A stretch of 64,000 nt of DNA, taken from contig CAKOXT010000002.1 in NCBI GenBank assembly GCA_934130285.1, positions 186,001-250,000 on the forward strand, written 5' to 3'. This document shows positions 7,216-14,310 of the stretch, piece by piece; positions within the stretch are counted from its first letter, which is position 1; each line of letters opens with the position of its first letter. This DNA comes from an uncultured Clostridia bacterium. GTDB lineage: Bacteria > Bacillota > Clostridia > TANB77 > CAG-508. The notes under the pieces were generated by a model, which saw nothing but the letters and a program-made list of their open reading frames with translations, did no database searches and was not told the DNA's origin. The position numbers and the translations under genes are program-made.

Positions 7216-8631
7216 GTGGAAGAAAATTTTGTTATTAAAGAAATTAAGAACGGAGATAGTGGTAGTTTTAAAATTTTATATGAAAAATATCAAAGTAAAT
7301 TATTTGCTTATGTTTATTGTAAAGTAAGTGATAAAGCTGAAGTAGAAGATATAATGCAAGAAGTTTTTGCGAAAGTTTATAAAAATATAGAGTTGTATGA
7401 TGAAAGTAAAAGTTCTTTTTATAATTTTATTTTGACTAATGCTAAGCAAGTTATTTCTGATTATTTTAGAAACAATAATAATTATGAGAATAGAATTGAA
7501 AAAATATATTTAAATTCTAATGTAATTAGTGATGAAGATATTGCAATAATTTATGACAGCATAGATGGTGAATATAATTTGAAAAGTGTATTGGACAAAT
7601 TACCAGAAACACAAAGAATGGCTTTAAACTTAGTTTATATAAAGAATATGTCATATAAAGATGCTGCTAGAATTATGAAGAAATCTGAACTTAGTGTTAA
7701 GTCATTAATTTTTAGAGCTAAGAGAACTCTTAAGAAAGATATAGCTGAAAAATATCCTGAAATAGTAAAAGAATATGGATTTAAGAAGGTTACAAAAGCT
7801 GTTGTGATTTCAACTGTTTGTTTTGGATTAATAGGTGGATTTTCATATGCTGCATTTAAAGTGTACATGGATAAATTTTATAAAGGTACATATACGGTGG
7901 CTGATGTGAAAACAGAAATTAGTGATGATAAAGCTATTGATAAAGAAAAAGCTAAAGACATCATAAATGAGTATTTGACTGTGTTAGGATATTCTAATTT
8001 AAGTGATGTAAATGATTTACATTTATATAGAGATTACATGATTAATGAAATATATTGGACAGTGGAGAAGAGTGAATACAAAATTTCTATTAATGCTGTA
8101 AATGGTAAATTACTTTCTTTTGCTATATATGATAAAAGTGAGAGTAAAGTATATTTTAGTGATGAGGTATTGAAGAATTTAAAATTATGTGATGGATATG
8201 ATTTAATATCAGATGAAGTGATGGGTGAAATTAGAAACATAGAATATGCTAAGAAATATGGAGATCTTGTTAATGAATATCAGAGTGTAAAGATTATGGT
8301 TGAAAATAATAGAATCGCTAATATAAATGTTTTAGATTATGATTATACAGATACTGAAATTAATATTTCTAAGGAAGATGCTATAAGAATATTTAAAGAA
8401 AATGGAATTGATGTATCAGCAGATGAGATAGAATTGAGTATTGAGAAGATTGGAAGAAATAAGCAAAGGACGAATGATATATTAGAGGAAGTTAATGATG
8501 ATGCAATGTATGAATTAGAATTAGATGAAAATACTAATGATATAAGAAAAGTGTGGGTGTGTATCAAAGATGTTTTGAATGTATATATGATTGATGTTAA
8601 TACGGGTGGATTCATAGAAAATAGTTTATGA
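7216..8631 (+). CDS. Membrane-anchored sigma-70 family factor with PepSY-like outer domain
   Basis: Residues 1-180 form an ECF-size sigma factor: region 2 (GSFKILYEKYQSKLFAYVYC, then DIMQEVFAKVY) and region 4 (LPETQRMALNLVYIKNMSYK, then KKSELSVKSLIFRAKRTLKK). A single membrane segment follows near residues 193-215 (AVVISTVCFGLIGGFSYAAF), and the remaining 255 residues should lie outside, with two PepSY/YcdB-like repeats ending in W-x-x-x-x-x-x-x-x-Y-x-I-D-x-x-x-G. Sigma and sensor are thus one polypeptide, with no separate anti-sigma gene beside it. GGAG six bases before GTG 7216 decided the start; an ATG at 7204 has no ribosome site. It converges on two genes for exported proteins, one of which carries similar outer repeats. 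Confidence 0.8.
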   Translation: MEENFVIKEIKNGDSGSFKILYEKYQSKLFAYVYCKVSDKAEVEDIMQEVFAKVYKNIELYDESKSSFYNFILTNAKQVISDYFRNNNNYENRIEKIYLNSNVISDEDIAIIYDSIDGEYNLKSVLDKLPETQRMALNLVYIKNMSYKDAARIMKKSELSVKSLIFRAKRTLKKDIAEKYPEIVKEYGFKKVTKAVVISTVCFGLIGGFSYAAFKVYMDKFYKGTYTVADVKTEISDDKAIDKEKAKDIINEYLTVLGYSNLSDVNDLHLYRDYMINEIYWTVEKSEYKISINAVNGKLLSFAIYDKSESKVYFSDEVLKNLKLCDGYDLISDEVMGEIRNIEYAKKYGDLVNEYQSVKIMVENNRIANINVLDYDYTDTEINISKEDAIRIFKENGIDVSADEIELSIEKIGRNKQRTNDILEEVNDDAMYELELDENTNDIRKVWVCIKDVLNVYMIDVNTGGFIENSL

Positions 8632-8635
8632 TAAA

Positions 8636-8667
8636 ATACAGGAGTAGCTATCTAGCTGCTCCTGTAT
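8636..8667 (-). terminator. Terminator between convergent genes
   Basis: A 14-bp stem ATACAGGAGTAGCT/AGCTGCTCCTGTAT (8636-8649, 8654-8667) overlaps the 3' end of the minus-strand gene. The T run is on the minus-strand side; the plus side has none. Confidence 0.65.
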
Positions 8668-9256
8668 ATGTTGTACTGCCATAAAGTTTTATAGGTGTTG
8701 TACCAGATCCCGGAACGTGAGAGGCTGCATTTAAAGCGGCGGTTCTTATAGATGATTTTCCAACATAGTCTAACCAGAAATAGTAATTGAAAGTATATGA
8801 ATTACTTGTAGTTATTGCATTATACCATCCTAAAAAACATCTATTTGAATATCCTATTGTATGAAAAGCTGTTGCTAAACTATTGTTAGCGGCACTATAT
8901 GAAGAATCTATATAAACAAAGTCCCAGTTTCCAGAAATCATAGAACTATTTATAGAATTTCCATAATAATCATTGAAATAGCCTGTTCCACCTAATGTAT
9001 GAACATACATTGCATAACCATTTCCTGTATTTTGTATCCATGAAAGCATAGAATCTTTTGTGATAGCTCCTATACTTGATGTACATGAATATCCAAGTGT
9101 GTTTAATCCATTAGATGCATAAACTGCGCAGTCCTTATAGTAGGAACTTTGACTACTTGAAAATACTTTTGCACTTGCTGATGCATGGCATGTTGTTGCA
9201 AAAAATGCTAATATTAATACCATAAGAAGAATGGTAGAAATTATTTTTTTATTCAT
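8648..9256 (-). CDS. Exported protein, possible inactive caspase-like fold
   Basis: A 202-residue protein with a clear signal peptide (MNKKIISTILLMVLILAFFA, cleavage probably after CHA-SA). The mature part is rich in Ser, Tyr, Asn and Gly. Two motifs recall clan CD peptidases (caspase/gingipain type): YVHTLGGTGYF with His86 after a strand, and WDFVYIDSSYS with Ser118/119 where the catalytic Cys would stand, followed by LATAFHTIGYSNRCFLGWYNA, which resembles the A-F-x-x-x-G-x-x-x-F-x-G-W run of CHAT-like proteins. If the fold is right, the missing Cys suggests a binding protein rather than a protease. The start overlaps the end of the upstream gene by eight bases, so translation is probably coupled. 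The family assignment is tentative. Confidence 0.55.
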   Translation of the reverse strand: MNKKIISTILLMVLILAFFATTCHASASAKVFSSSQSSYYKDCAVYASNGLNTLGYSCTSSIGAITKDSMLSWIQNTGNGYAMYVHTLGGTGYFNDYYGNSINSSMISGNWDFVYIDSSYSAANNSLATAFHTIGYSNRCFLGWYNAITTSNSYTFNYYFWLDYVGKSSIRTAALNAASHVPGSGTTPIKLYGSTTYTGAAR

Positions 9257-10055
9257 TTATACAGTCACCTCCAATTACTTTATTATTTTCAGCATCAATA
9301 TAAACAATTGAATTATCTGATGATTGTATTACCCATGTAGGGCGGATAGAGGTATCTTGATTTGAGTTATCGTAATAATCGTTTGCTTTTTCCATTGTTA
9401 ATGTTGCAGATACAACATCAGATGAAGATATTCCTAAATTTTCTGTTGCAGTTAATGTTGCTTCTTCTTGAGTTATTGTTGTTTCATTAGAAGTGGCTGG
9501 TTCATTGAAAACAGTTAATGAAACAATTTCATCTGTATCAGGAATAAAGAATACTTTAACTGACTCATATTTGTTATATATTCCATTATAATTTTTTTCA
9601 AAATTTGCTTGCCAGATTAGATCGTCAAATTTTTCTAAATAATTTAATTCATAATCACTTGGTAAATTTAAATTTTTATATTTATCTAAGATATAATCTT
9701 TAGCTGATGAAGAGTCCATTGACGAAACTTCTTGAGTTGTAGATATTTGTTTTGTATAAATTCCAATTAAATCATTGTTTGTATCCATGTTTATTAGATA
9801 GTTTGAATTTTCGATTGAGTATACGTTTTCGTCTTTTAATTCATCATAGATAACGGTAGTTTTTAAATTATCAGATGATACGTTTAATTCTTTTAGTATA
9901 TTAGAACTTTTTGAAATGCTGGTTGCACTGACTTTTTCAGTAATTGTTGTTTGGTCTTGAGAAGAATTTAAGTTTACTGTTGCATATACAATACTTGCTG
10001 TTGTAAGAGCAAGTAGACCACTAGTTATTAAAATAATTTTTTTACTTTTTGTCAT
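9249..10055 (-). CDS. Exported or membrane-anchored PepSY/YcdB-like protein
   Basis: A 268-residue protein with an N-terminal signal anchor (KKIILITSGLLALTTASIVYA) and an extracytoplasmic part. Two repeats have the pattern of YcdB/PepSY domains: DYILDKYKNLNLPSDYELNY, then W-x-A-x-F-x-x-x-Y-x-G-x-x; and EEATLTATENLGISSSDVVS, then TWVIQSSDNSIVYIDAENNK. The outer part of the sigma-factor fusion at 7.2-8.6 kb has the same layout, so the two may bind the same ligand or each other. GGAGGTAAT precedes ATG 10055. It is first in a two-gene operon with the caspase-like protein; the upstream region is too AT-rich to name a promoter with confidence. Confidence 0.65.
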   Translation of the reverse strand: MTKSKKIILITSGLLALTTASIVYATVNLNSSQDQTTITEKVSATSISKSSNILKELNVSSDNLKTTVIYDELKDENVYSIENSNYLINMDTNNDLIGIYTKQISTTQEVSSMDSSSAKDYILDKYKNLNLPSDYELNYLEKFDDLIWQANFEKNYNGIYNKYESVKVFFIPDTDEIVSLTVFNEPATSNETTITQEEATLTATENLGISSSDVVSATLTMEKANDYYDNSNQDTSIRPTWVIQSSDNSIVYIDAENNKVIGGDCINE

Positions 10056-10079
10056 TGAATATTACCTCCATCAAAAAAA

Positions 10080-10372
10080 TAATATAGCTATATCTTAAAT
10101 AAAAAATAATATAAATATTAAAAAAATATAATATTTTTTTATATTATTAGAATTTTAAATTTATGAAACAACTTTTGAAAAATATTTAGGAAGAAAAAGG
10201 AAAAAATATTTCAAATACGTCAGAGATGAAAGATAATTAAAATGTTAACGAACAAACATACTGTGCACATAAAAAATATAAATAATAATTTGTGTAAACT
10301 AAAAAAAATAAACTCACAAGGGCATGTGAATAAGTATGTCGAAAAAAATCGATGAAATAGGTTATTAACAGA
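10080..10372. other. Very AT-rich intergenic stretch
   Basis: Almost pure A/T with runs such as TATTAAAAAAATATAATATT, between a minus-strand operon and the DnaA-box cluster. No open frame with a ribosome site and no clear hairpin-plus-T terminator is visible. It may hold the promoter of the operon at 9249-10055. Confidence 0.4.
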
Positions 10373-10373
10373 G

Positions 10374-10533
10374 TTATCCACATTATCCACAAAAGAATGA
10401 TGGGAGTTAAATTGACTAAAAACAGTTTACGTAATCACAAAAAACAGCTATAATATGGGGTTTTTGTGATTGGATTGGAATATGTAAATAATTAATTTTA
10501 TTGAAAAATGAGAAGTTCTGTAAATTATCCACA
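10374..10533 (+). other. Three DnaA-box sequences (TTATCCACA)
   Basis: Perfect 9-mers occur at 10374-10382, 10383-10391 (directly adjacent) and 10525-10533, all on the plus strand, next to a very AT-rich stretch. dnaA, dnaN and a strand switch in gene orientation are absent, so this is more likely a regulatory or titration site than the chromosomal origin. Confidence 0.5.
10426..10471 (+). promoter_or_regulatory. Upstream glyS promoter with -10 inside a palindrome
   Basis: TTTACG (10426-10431), a 17-base spacer, TATAAT (10449-10454). The -10 box sits centrally between perfect 11-base arms AATCACAAAAA (10433-10443) and TTTTTGTGATT (10461-10471), which looks like a repressor operator. Confidence 0.55.
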
Positions 10534-10541
10534 ATAAAAGG

Positions 10542-10570
10542 TTGACAATAATATATAAAAGGATTAAAAT
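10542..10570 (+). promoter_or_regulatory. Proximal glyS promoter
   Basis: TTGACA (10542-10547), a 17-base spacer, TAAAAT (10565-10570), placing the transcription start just ahead of the T-box leader. Confidence 0.8.
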
Positions 10571-10589
10571 AAGTAACATATTAATAGTG

Positions 10590-10779
10590 CGATGAAAAAG
10601 AGTGAATATATTGTCTTTATCTAAAGAGAGTTAGAATGGTGAGATCTAATGTTAAAGAATATAGGATGGAACTTTGGAGCATATTTAAAATTAAGGTGGA
10701 TTCTTTTTATGAATCAATTAGGGTGGAACCGCGGAGTTATCTTTCGTCCCTGAGTGGGGATTGTTGATGACTCTTTTTT
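10590..10779 (+). promoter_or_regulatory. T-box riboswitch leader of glyS
   Basis: The diagnostic T-box AGGGTGGAACCGCGG lies at 10720-10734, with the stem I landmarks AGAGAGTTAGA and GGTGAGA near 10625-10645. A terminator hairpin (10734-10741 with 10766-10773, inner CGTCCC/GGGGA) ends in TTTTTT. Uncharged tRNA-Gly should pair with the specifier and the T-box bulge and favour the antiterminator. Two GGA triplets at 10664 and 10668 are candidate glycine specifiers; I could not settle which. Confidence 0.92.
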
Positions 10780-10894
10780 GTTTCTTTCAAATAATTTTCA
10801 TCATTTTGCTGTGTATATTTTATTTTTGAAAATTTGTATTGATAAAACAAAGGGAGTTGTTGATAGATCCAAATAAAAAGAAGGAGGAATTGAT

Positions 10895-12277
10895 ATGGTA
10901 GAATCAATGGAAGAAATCGTTAATCTTTGCAAAGCTAGAGGATATGTGTATGCAGGGTCTGAAATTTATGGAGGTCTTGCAAATACTTGGGATTATGGAC
11001 CTTTAGGGGTAGAGTTCAAAAATAATATTAAGGATGCTTGGAGAAAGAAATTTGTTCAAGAAAGTCCTTATAATGTAGGTTTAGATGCGGCTATACTTAT
11101 GAATCCTCAAACTTGGGTTGCTTCAGGACATGTTGGTGGATTTTCTGATCCATTAATTGATTGTAAGGAATGTAAAACAAGACATAGAGCTGATAAGCTT
11201 ATTGAGGAATGGGCTCATGATCAAGGTAAAGATATGATTGCAGATGGAATGTCAGATGAGGAATTAATTAAGTTTATTAATGATAATCAAATTCCATGTC
11301 CATCTTGTGGAAAGACTAATTTCACAGATATAAGAAAATTTAACTTAATGTTTAAAACTTTTCAAGGGGTTACAGAAGATGCTAAAGCAGAAATATATTT
11401 GAGACCAGAAACAGCTCAAGGTATATTTGTTAATTTTAAAAATGTACTTCGTACAACAAGAAGAAAAATGCCAATGGGTATTGCTCAAATTGGTAAATCT
11501 TTTAGAAATGAAATTACACCTGGAAACTTTACTTTTAGAACAAGAGAGTTTGAACAAATGGAACTTGAATTTTTCTGTAAGCCAGGTACAGATTTAGAAT
11601 GGCATGCTTATTGGAAAAAGTTCTGTGAAGAATGGTTATTAAGTTTAGGAATGAAAAAAGAAAATATTAGATTAAGAGATCATTCACCAGAGGAATTATC
11701 TCATTATAGTAATGCTACAACTGATATAGAATTCTTATTCCCATTTGGATGGGGAGAATTGTGGGGAATAGCTGATAGAACTGACTTTGATTTAAAACAA
11801 CATATGGAATATTCAAAACAAGATATGACATATTTGGATCAAGAGTCTGGAGAAAAATACATTCCTTATTGTATTGAACCTTCATTAGGTGCTGATAGAG
11901 TTGCACTTGCTTTCTTATGTAATAGTTATGAAAAAGAGGAAGTATCTGAAGGTGATGTTAGAACTGTATTAAAATTACATCCAGCATTGGCACCTTATAA
12001 AGTTGCTGTATTACCTTTATCAAAGAAATTAAGTGACAAGGCTAGAGAAGTTTATGAGAAAATTTCTAAATCATTTATGTGTGATTATGATGAAGCAGGA
12101 AGTATAGGAAAGAGATATAGAAGAGAAGATGAAATAGGAACACCTTATTGTGTAACTATTGATTTTGATACTTTAGAAGATGAATCAGTAACTGTAAGAG
12201 ATAGAGATACAATGGAACAAGTTAGAGTTAAGATTGATGAATTAACTGATTGGGTTGAAGAAAAGATCAAATTTTAA
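10895..12277 (+). CDS. glyS: Glycyl-tRNA synthetase, dimeric (eukaryote/archaea-like) type
   Basis: A 460-residue class II synthetase attaching glycine to tRNA-Gly. Visible are GLANTWDYGPLGVEFKNNIK at the N-terminus, a zinc-type insertion with cysteine pairs (CKECKTRH and CPSCG), motif 2 around RNEITPGNFTFRTREFEQME, and a C-terminal anticodon-binding domain from about residue 360 (LAPYKVAVLPLSKKLSDKAR). The start at 10895 has the ribosome site AAGGAGG. Regulation is by the T-box leader directly upstream and probably two promoters, so expression should rise when glycyl-tRNA is short. The single-chain alpha2 form is the usual one in many Clostridia and replaces separate glyQ and glyS genes. Confidence 0.97.
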   Translation: MVESMEEIVNLCKARGYVYAGSEIYGGLANTWDYGPLGVEFKNNIKDAWRKKFVQESPYNVGLDAAILMNPQTWVASGHVGGFSDPLIDCKECKTRHRADKLIEEWAHDQGKDMIADGMSDEELIKFINDNQIPCPSCGKTNFTDIRKFNLMFKTFQGVTEDAKAEIYLRPETAQGIFVNFKNVLRTTRRKMPMGIAQIGKSFRNEITPGNFTFRTREFEQMELEFFCKPGTDLEWHAYWKKFCEEWLLSLGMKKENIRLRDHSPEELSHYSNATTDIEFLFPFGWGELWGIADRTDFDLKQHMEYSKQDMTYLDQESGEKYIPYCIEPSLGADRVALAFLCNSYEKEEVSEGDVRTVLKLHPALAPYKVAVLPLSKKLSDKAREVYEKISKSFMCDYDEAGSIGKRYRREDEIGTPYCVTIDFDTLEDESVTVRDRDTMEQVRVKIDELTDWVEEKIKF

Positions 12278-12326
12278 TTTATATTGATTTCAGTTGAGAA
12301 GAAATTTAATTTTTAACTTATAAATG

Positions 12327-12367
12327 AAAAACTCCCCATGGTTTTTTATGACCATGAGGAGTTTTTT
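12327..12367. terminator. Bidirectional terminator between glyS and a minus-strand gene
   Basis: The stem AAAACTCCCCATGGT/ACCATGAGGAGTTTT (12327-12341, 12351-12365) has one internal mismatch and T runs on both strands. Confidence 0.85.
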
Positions 12368-12383
12368 GTGGCATAGGTTTAAT

Positions 12384-12854
12384 CTATGCGCGAAATGCTG
12401 AAACATATTCAGCGATAGGCTCAATATCCGAGGTAAATGCTGGAGTATCAATATTGCGGACATCTCTTTGACCACTGCATGGACAATTTACTTCATACTG
12501 AAGACTGCCCTTCTTGAAATGATCATCATCCATTAGATATAAAGTTTGCATCTGTGGATACTCATAAATGATAAACTGATACGGTAAAAAATCTTTGGTG
12601 AAGAATACAAATGCTTCGATATAGTCGACAAACATTCCTGAAGGCAATTCTTTGTTATCTCTGACAACCTGCAAAGTGAAGAAAGAGTTGTCTGTGCCTG
12701 GATAGAATCCAAAGAACTTATAATTGTCGATTTTGACAGTATAAGTGTTGTTTTCTGTATCTTCTGCGATTTCTGCCATTCCTGAGATTCCAATATTATT
12801 TAGAAACTCGGTTAACTTTTTCTGTAATGTGTTTACTTCAATACGCTCGTTCAT
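12384..12854 (-). CDS. Hypothetical protein, 156 aa, higher G+C
   Basis: Not recognised. Soluble-looking: an N-terminal helix (NTLQKKLTEFLNNIG), a strand-rich middle (YTVKIDNYKFFGFYPGTDNS, then FFTLQVVRDNKELPSG), and a tail with three cysteines including the CPCSG pair, which could bind a metal. The ribosome site TAGGAGG lies eight bases before ATG 12854. It is the second gene of a two-gene unit after a 57-aa gene. Two hand-counted lines give about 37-42% G+C, above the neighbouring housekeeping genes, and codon use resembles the orphan genes at 2.9 kb and 35.3 kb. Confidence 0.7.
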   Translation of the reverse strand: MNERIEVNTLQKKLTEFLNNIGISGMAEIAEDTENNTYTVKIDNYKFFGFYPGTDNSFFTLQVVRDNKELPSGMFVDYIEAFVFFTKDFLPYQFIIYEYPQMQTLYLMDDDHFKKGSLQYEVNCPCSGQRDVRNIDTPAFTSDIEPIAEYVSAFRA

Positions 12855-12881
12855 TTTGCTACCTCCTAATTGTGCCGGTGA

Positions 12882-13055
12882 TTAGATTTCCTGTTTTGCT
12901 GATGTTACTCTTGGTTGGGAATCGAGAAAATTATTTATTCTTTCATCCAAATCGAAAGGATAACTGCCAAAATAGGGTTTGGAATCACTTTGGGTGGACG
13001 GGTTGCTTTTTGATTCGTTATTTTCAACGAATTTTTTGTCATGTTGTTCTGGCAT
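12882..13055 (-). CDS. Small hypothetical protein, 57 aa
   Basis: A small open frame with a near-perfect ribosome site (AAGGAGGTGGCATT then ATG at 13055-13053). The product is hydrophilic: MPEQHDKKFVENNESKSNP followed by a Ser/Pro/Gln-rich section and FDLDERINNFLDS, so it is probably largely unstructured. It ends 27 bases before the 156-aa gene and shares its higher G+C and codon style, hence an operon. No relatives are recognised. Confidence 0.65.
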   Translation of the reverse strand: MPEQHDKKFVENNESKSNPSTQSDSKPYFGSYPFDLDERINNFLDSQPRVTSAKQEI

Positions 13056-13087
13056 AATGCCACCTCCTTAAATTAGTATACATAATT

Positions 13088-13093
13088 ATTATA
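13088..13093 (-). promoter_or_regulatory. Extended -10 of the minus-strand gene pair
   Basis: On the minus strand TGC-TATAAT (TATAAT at 13093-13088) forms an extended -10; the -35 region is poor. It lies about 33 bases before the small gene. Confidence 0.5.
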
Positions 13094-13123
13094 GCACAGC
13101 TTTACATAAATTAAAATGTTGTA

Positions 13124-13152
13124 TTGTAAATTCTTTGAAAATGCAGTATAAT
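13124..13152 (+). promoter_or_regulatory. trpS-obgE promoter
   Basis: TTGTAA (13124-13129), a 17-base spacer, TATAAT (13147-13152). Confidence 0.7.
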
Positions 13153-13184
13153 AGAAGAGATTTATACGATAAAGGATGAGAAAT

Positions 13185-13238
13185 ATGTTAAGATTTAAAG
13201 ATAAACGATGGCAAATTTTATTTGATTTTTGTATTTAA
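13185..13238 (+). CDS. Possible 17-aa leader peptide before trpS
   Basis: A short frame MLRFKDKRWQILFDFCI with AAGGATG nine bases upstream, located in the 5' leader about 30 bases after the promoter and 44 bases before trpS. It contains one Trp codon. No clear terminator hairpin follows, so attenuation is unproven; it may be chance. Confidence 0.3.
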   Translation: MLRFKDKRWQILFDFCI

Positions 13239-13282
13239 AAAGAGAGAGATTAATAAAAATTAAATAAAAGGAGAATTTAAAA

Positions 13283-14299
13283 ATGAGTAAAAAAATAATG
13301 TTAACAGGTGATAGACCTACAGGAAGATTACATATTGGTCACTATTTTGGGTCTTTAAAAAATAGAGTAAAAATGCAAAATGAGGTAGATGAATGTTATA
13401 TTTTGGTTGCAGATGTTCAAGCTTTAACTGATAATTTTAATAATCCAGAGAAAGTTAGAAAAAATGTTAGAGAAGTTGTTATGGATTATTTATCTGTTGG
13501 TATTGATCCAAGCAAAGCTACTATTTATTTGCAGTCAGAAATCTCAGAGGTAGCTGAACTTACAGTGTTTTATTCAAACTTAGTTACTATTGCAAGATTG
13601 GAAAGAAATCCTACTGTAAAGACCGAACTTGCTCAAAAGAGAGAAATCTTTGGTGAGAGCGTGACATATGGATTTTTAGGATATCCAGTTAGTCAAGCTG
13701 CAGATATAACTGCGTTTGATGCTACTATTGTTCCAGTTGGTGAAGATCAACTTCCTTTAATAGAACAATGTAGAGAGATTGTTAGAAAGTTTAATAGTAT
13801 TTATGGAGAAGTTTTGAGAGAACCACAAGCATATTTATCTGAAACTAAAAGAATTAAAGGTTTAGATGGAAATGAGAAAATGGGTAAATCTCTTGGAAAT
13901 GCTATATATTTGTCTGATTCTGAAGAAGAGATTACTAGAAAAGTTATGAGTGCTGTAACAGATCCTAATAGAATTAGAAAAGATGATAAAGGTAATCCTG
14001 ATGTTTGTATGGTTGCTTATTATCATAATTTGTTTAGTTCAGAAGAAGAGTGTAAAAATATTTGTGCTGAATGTAGAGCTGGACAAAGAGGTTGTGTTGC
14101 TTGTAAAAAGCAATTGGCTAAAAATATTATAGAATATTTAAGACCTATGAGAGAGAAAAGAGCTTATTATGAAGCTCACCCTGAAGAGGTTGATAAAATT
14201 TTATATGAAGGAACTCAAAAAGCAAAGGCTAAAGCTAAAGAAACAATGAAGAATGTTAAAAAGGCTATGAGACTTGATTATTTTGATGATATGAAATAA
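13283..14299 (+). CDS. trpS: Tryptophanyl-tRNA synthetase
   Basis: A class I synthetase of 338 residues that charges tRNA-Trp. The HIGH-type signature is PTGRLHIGHYFGSL (about residues 12-25) and the KMSKS loop is GNEKMGKSLGN near residue 197. A cluster CKNICAECRAGQRGCVACKK near residues 255-275 adds four cysteines in the C-terminal region, as in some clostridial forms that carry a metal or Fe-S site. The ribosome site AAAGGAG precedes ATG 13283. obgE follows after 11 bases and is probably co-transcribed. No T-box is seen upstream. Confidence 0.95.
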   Translation: MSKKIMLTGDRPTGRLHIGHYFGSLKNRVKMQNEVDECYILVADVQALTDNFNNPEKVRKNVREVVMDYLSVGIDPSKATIYLQSEISEVAELTVFYSNLVTIARLERNPTVKTELAQKREIFGESVTYGFLGYPVSQAADITAFDATIVPVGEDQLPLIEQCREIVRKFNSIYGEVLREPQAYLSETKRIKGLDGNEKMGKSLGNAIYLSDSEEEITRKVMSAVTDPNRIRKDDKGNPDVCMVAYYHNLFSSEEECKNICAECRAGQRGCVACKKQLAKNIIEYLRPMREKRAYYEAHPEEVDKILYEGTQKAKAKAKETMKNVKKAMRLDYFDDMK

Positions 14300-14310
14300 A
14301 GGAGATTATG

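Noticed and set aside
10080..10540. Chromosomal replication origin suggested by DnaA boxes and an AT-rich stretch
   Set aside because: dnaA, dnaN, recF and gyrB are absent and genes on both sides run mostly on the plus strand, so the expected switch in leading-strand orientation is missing.
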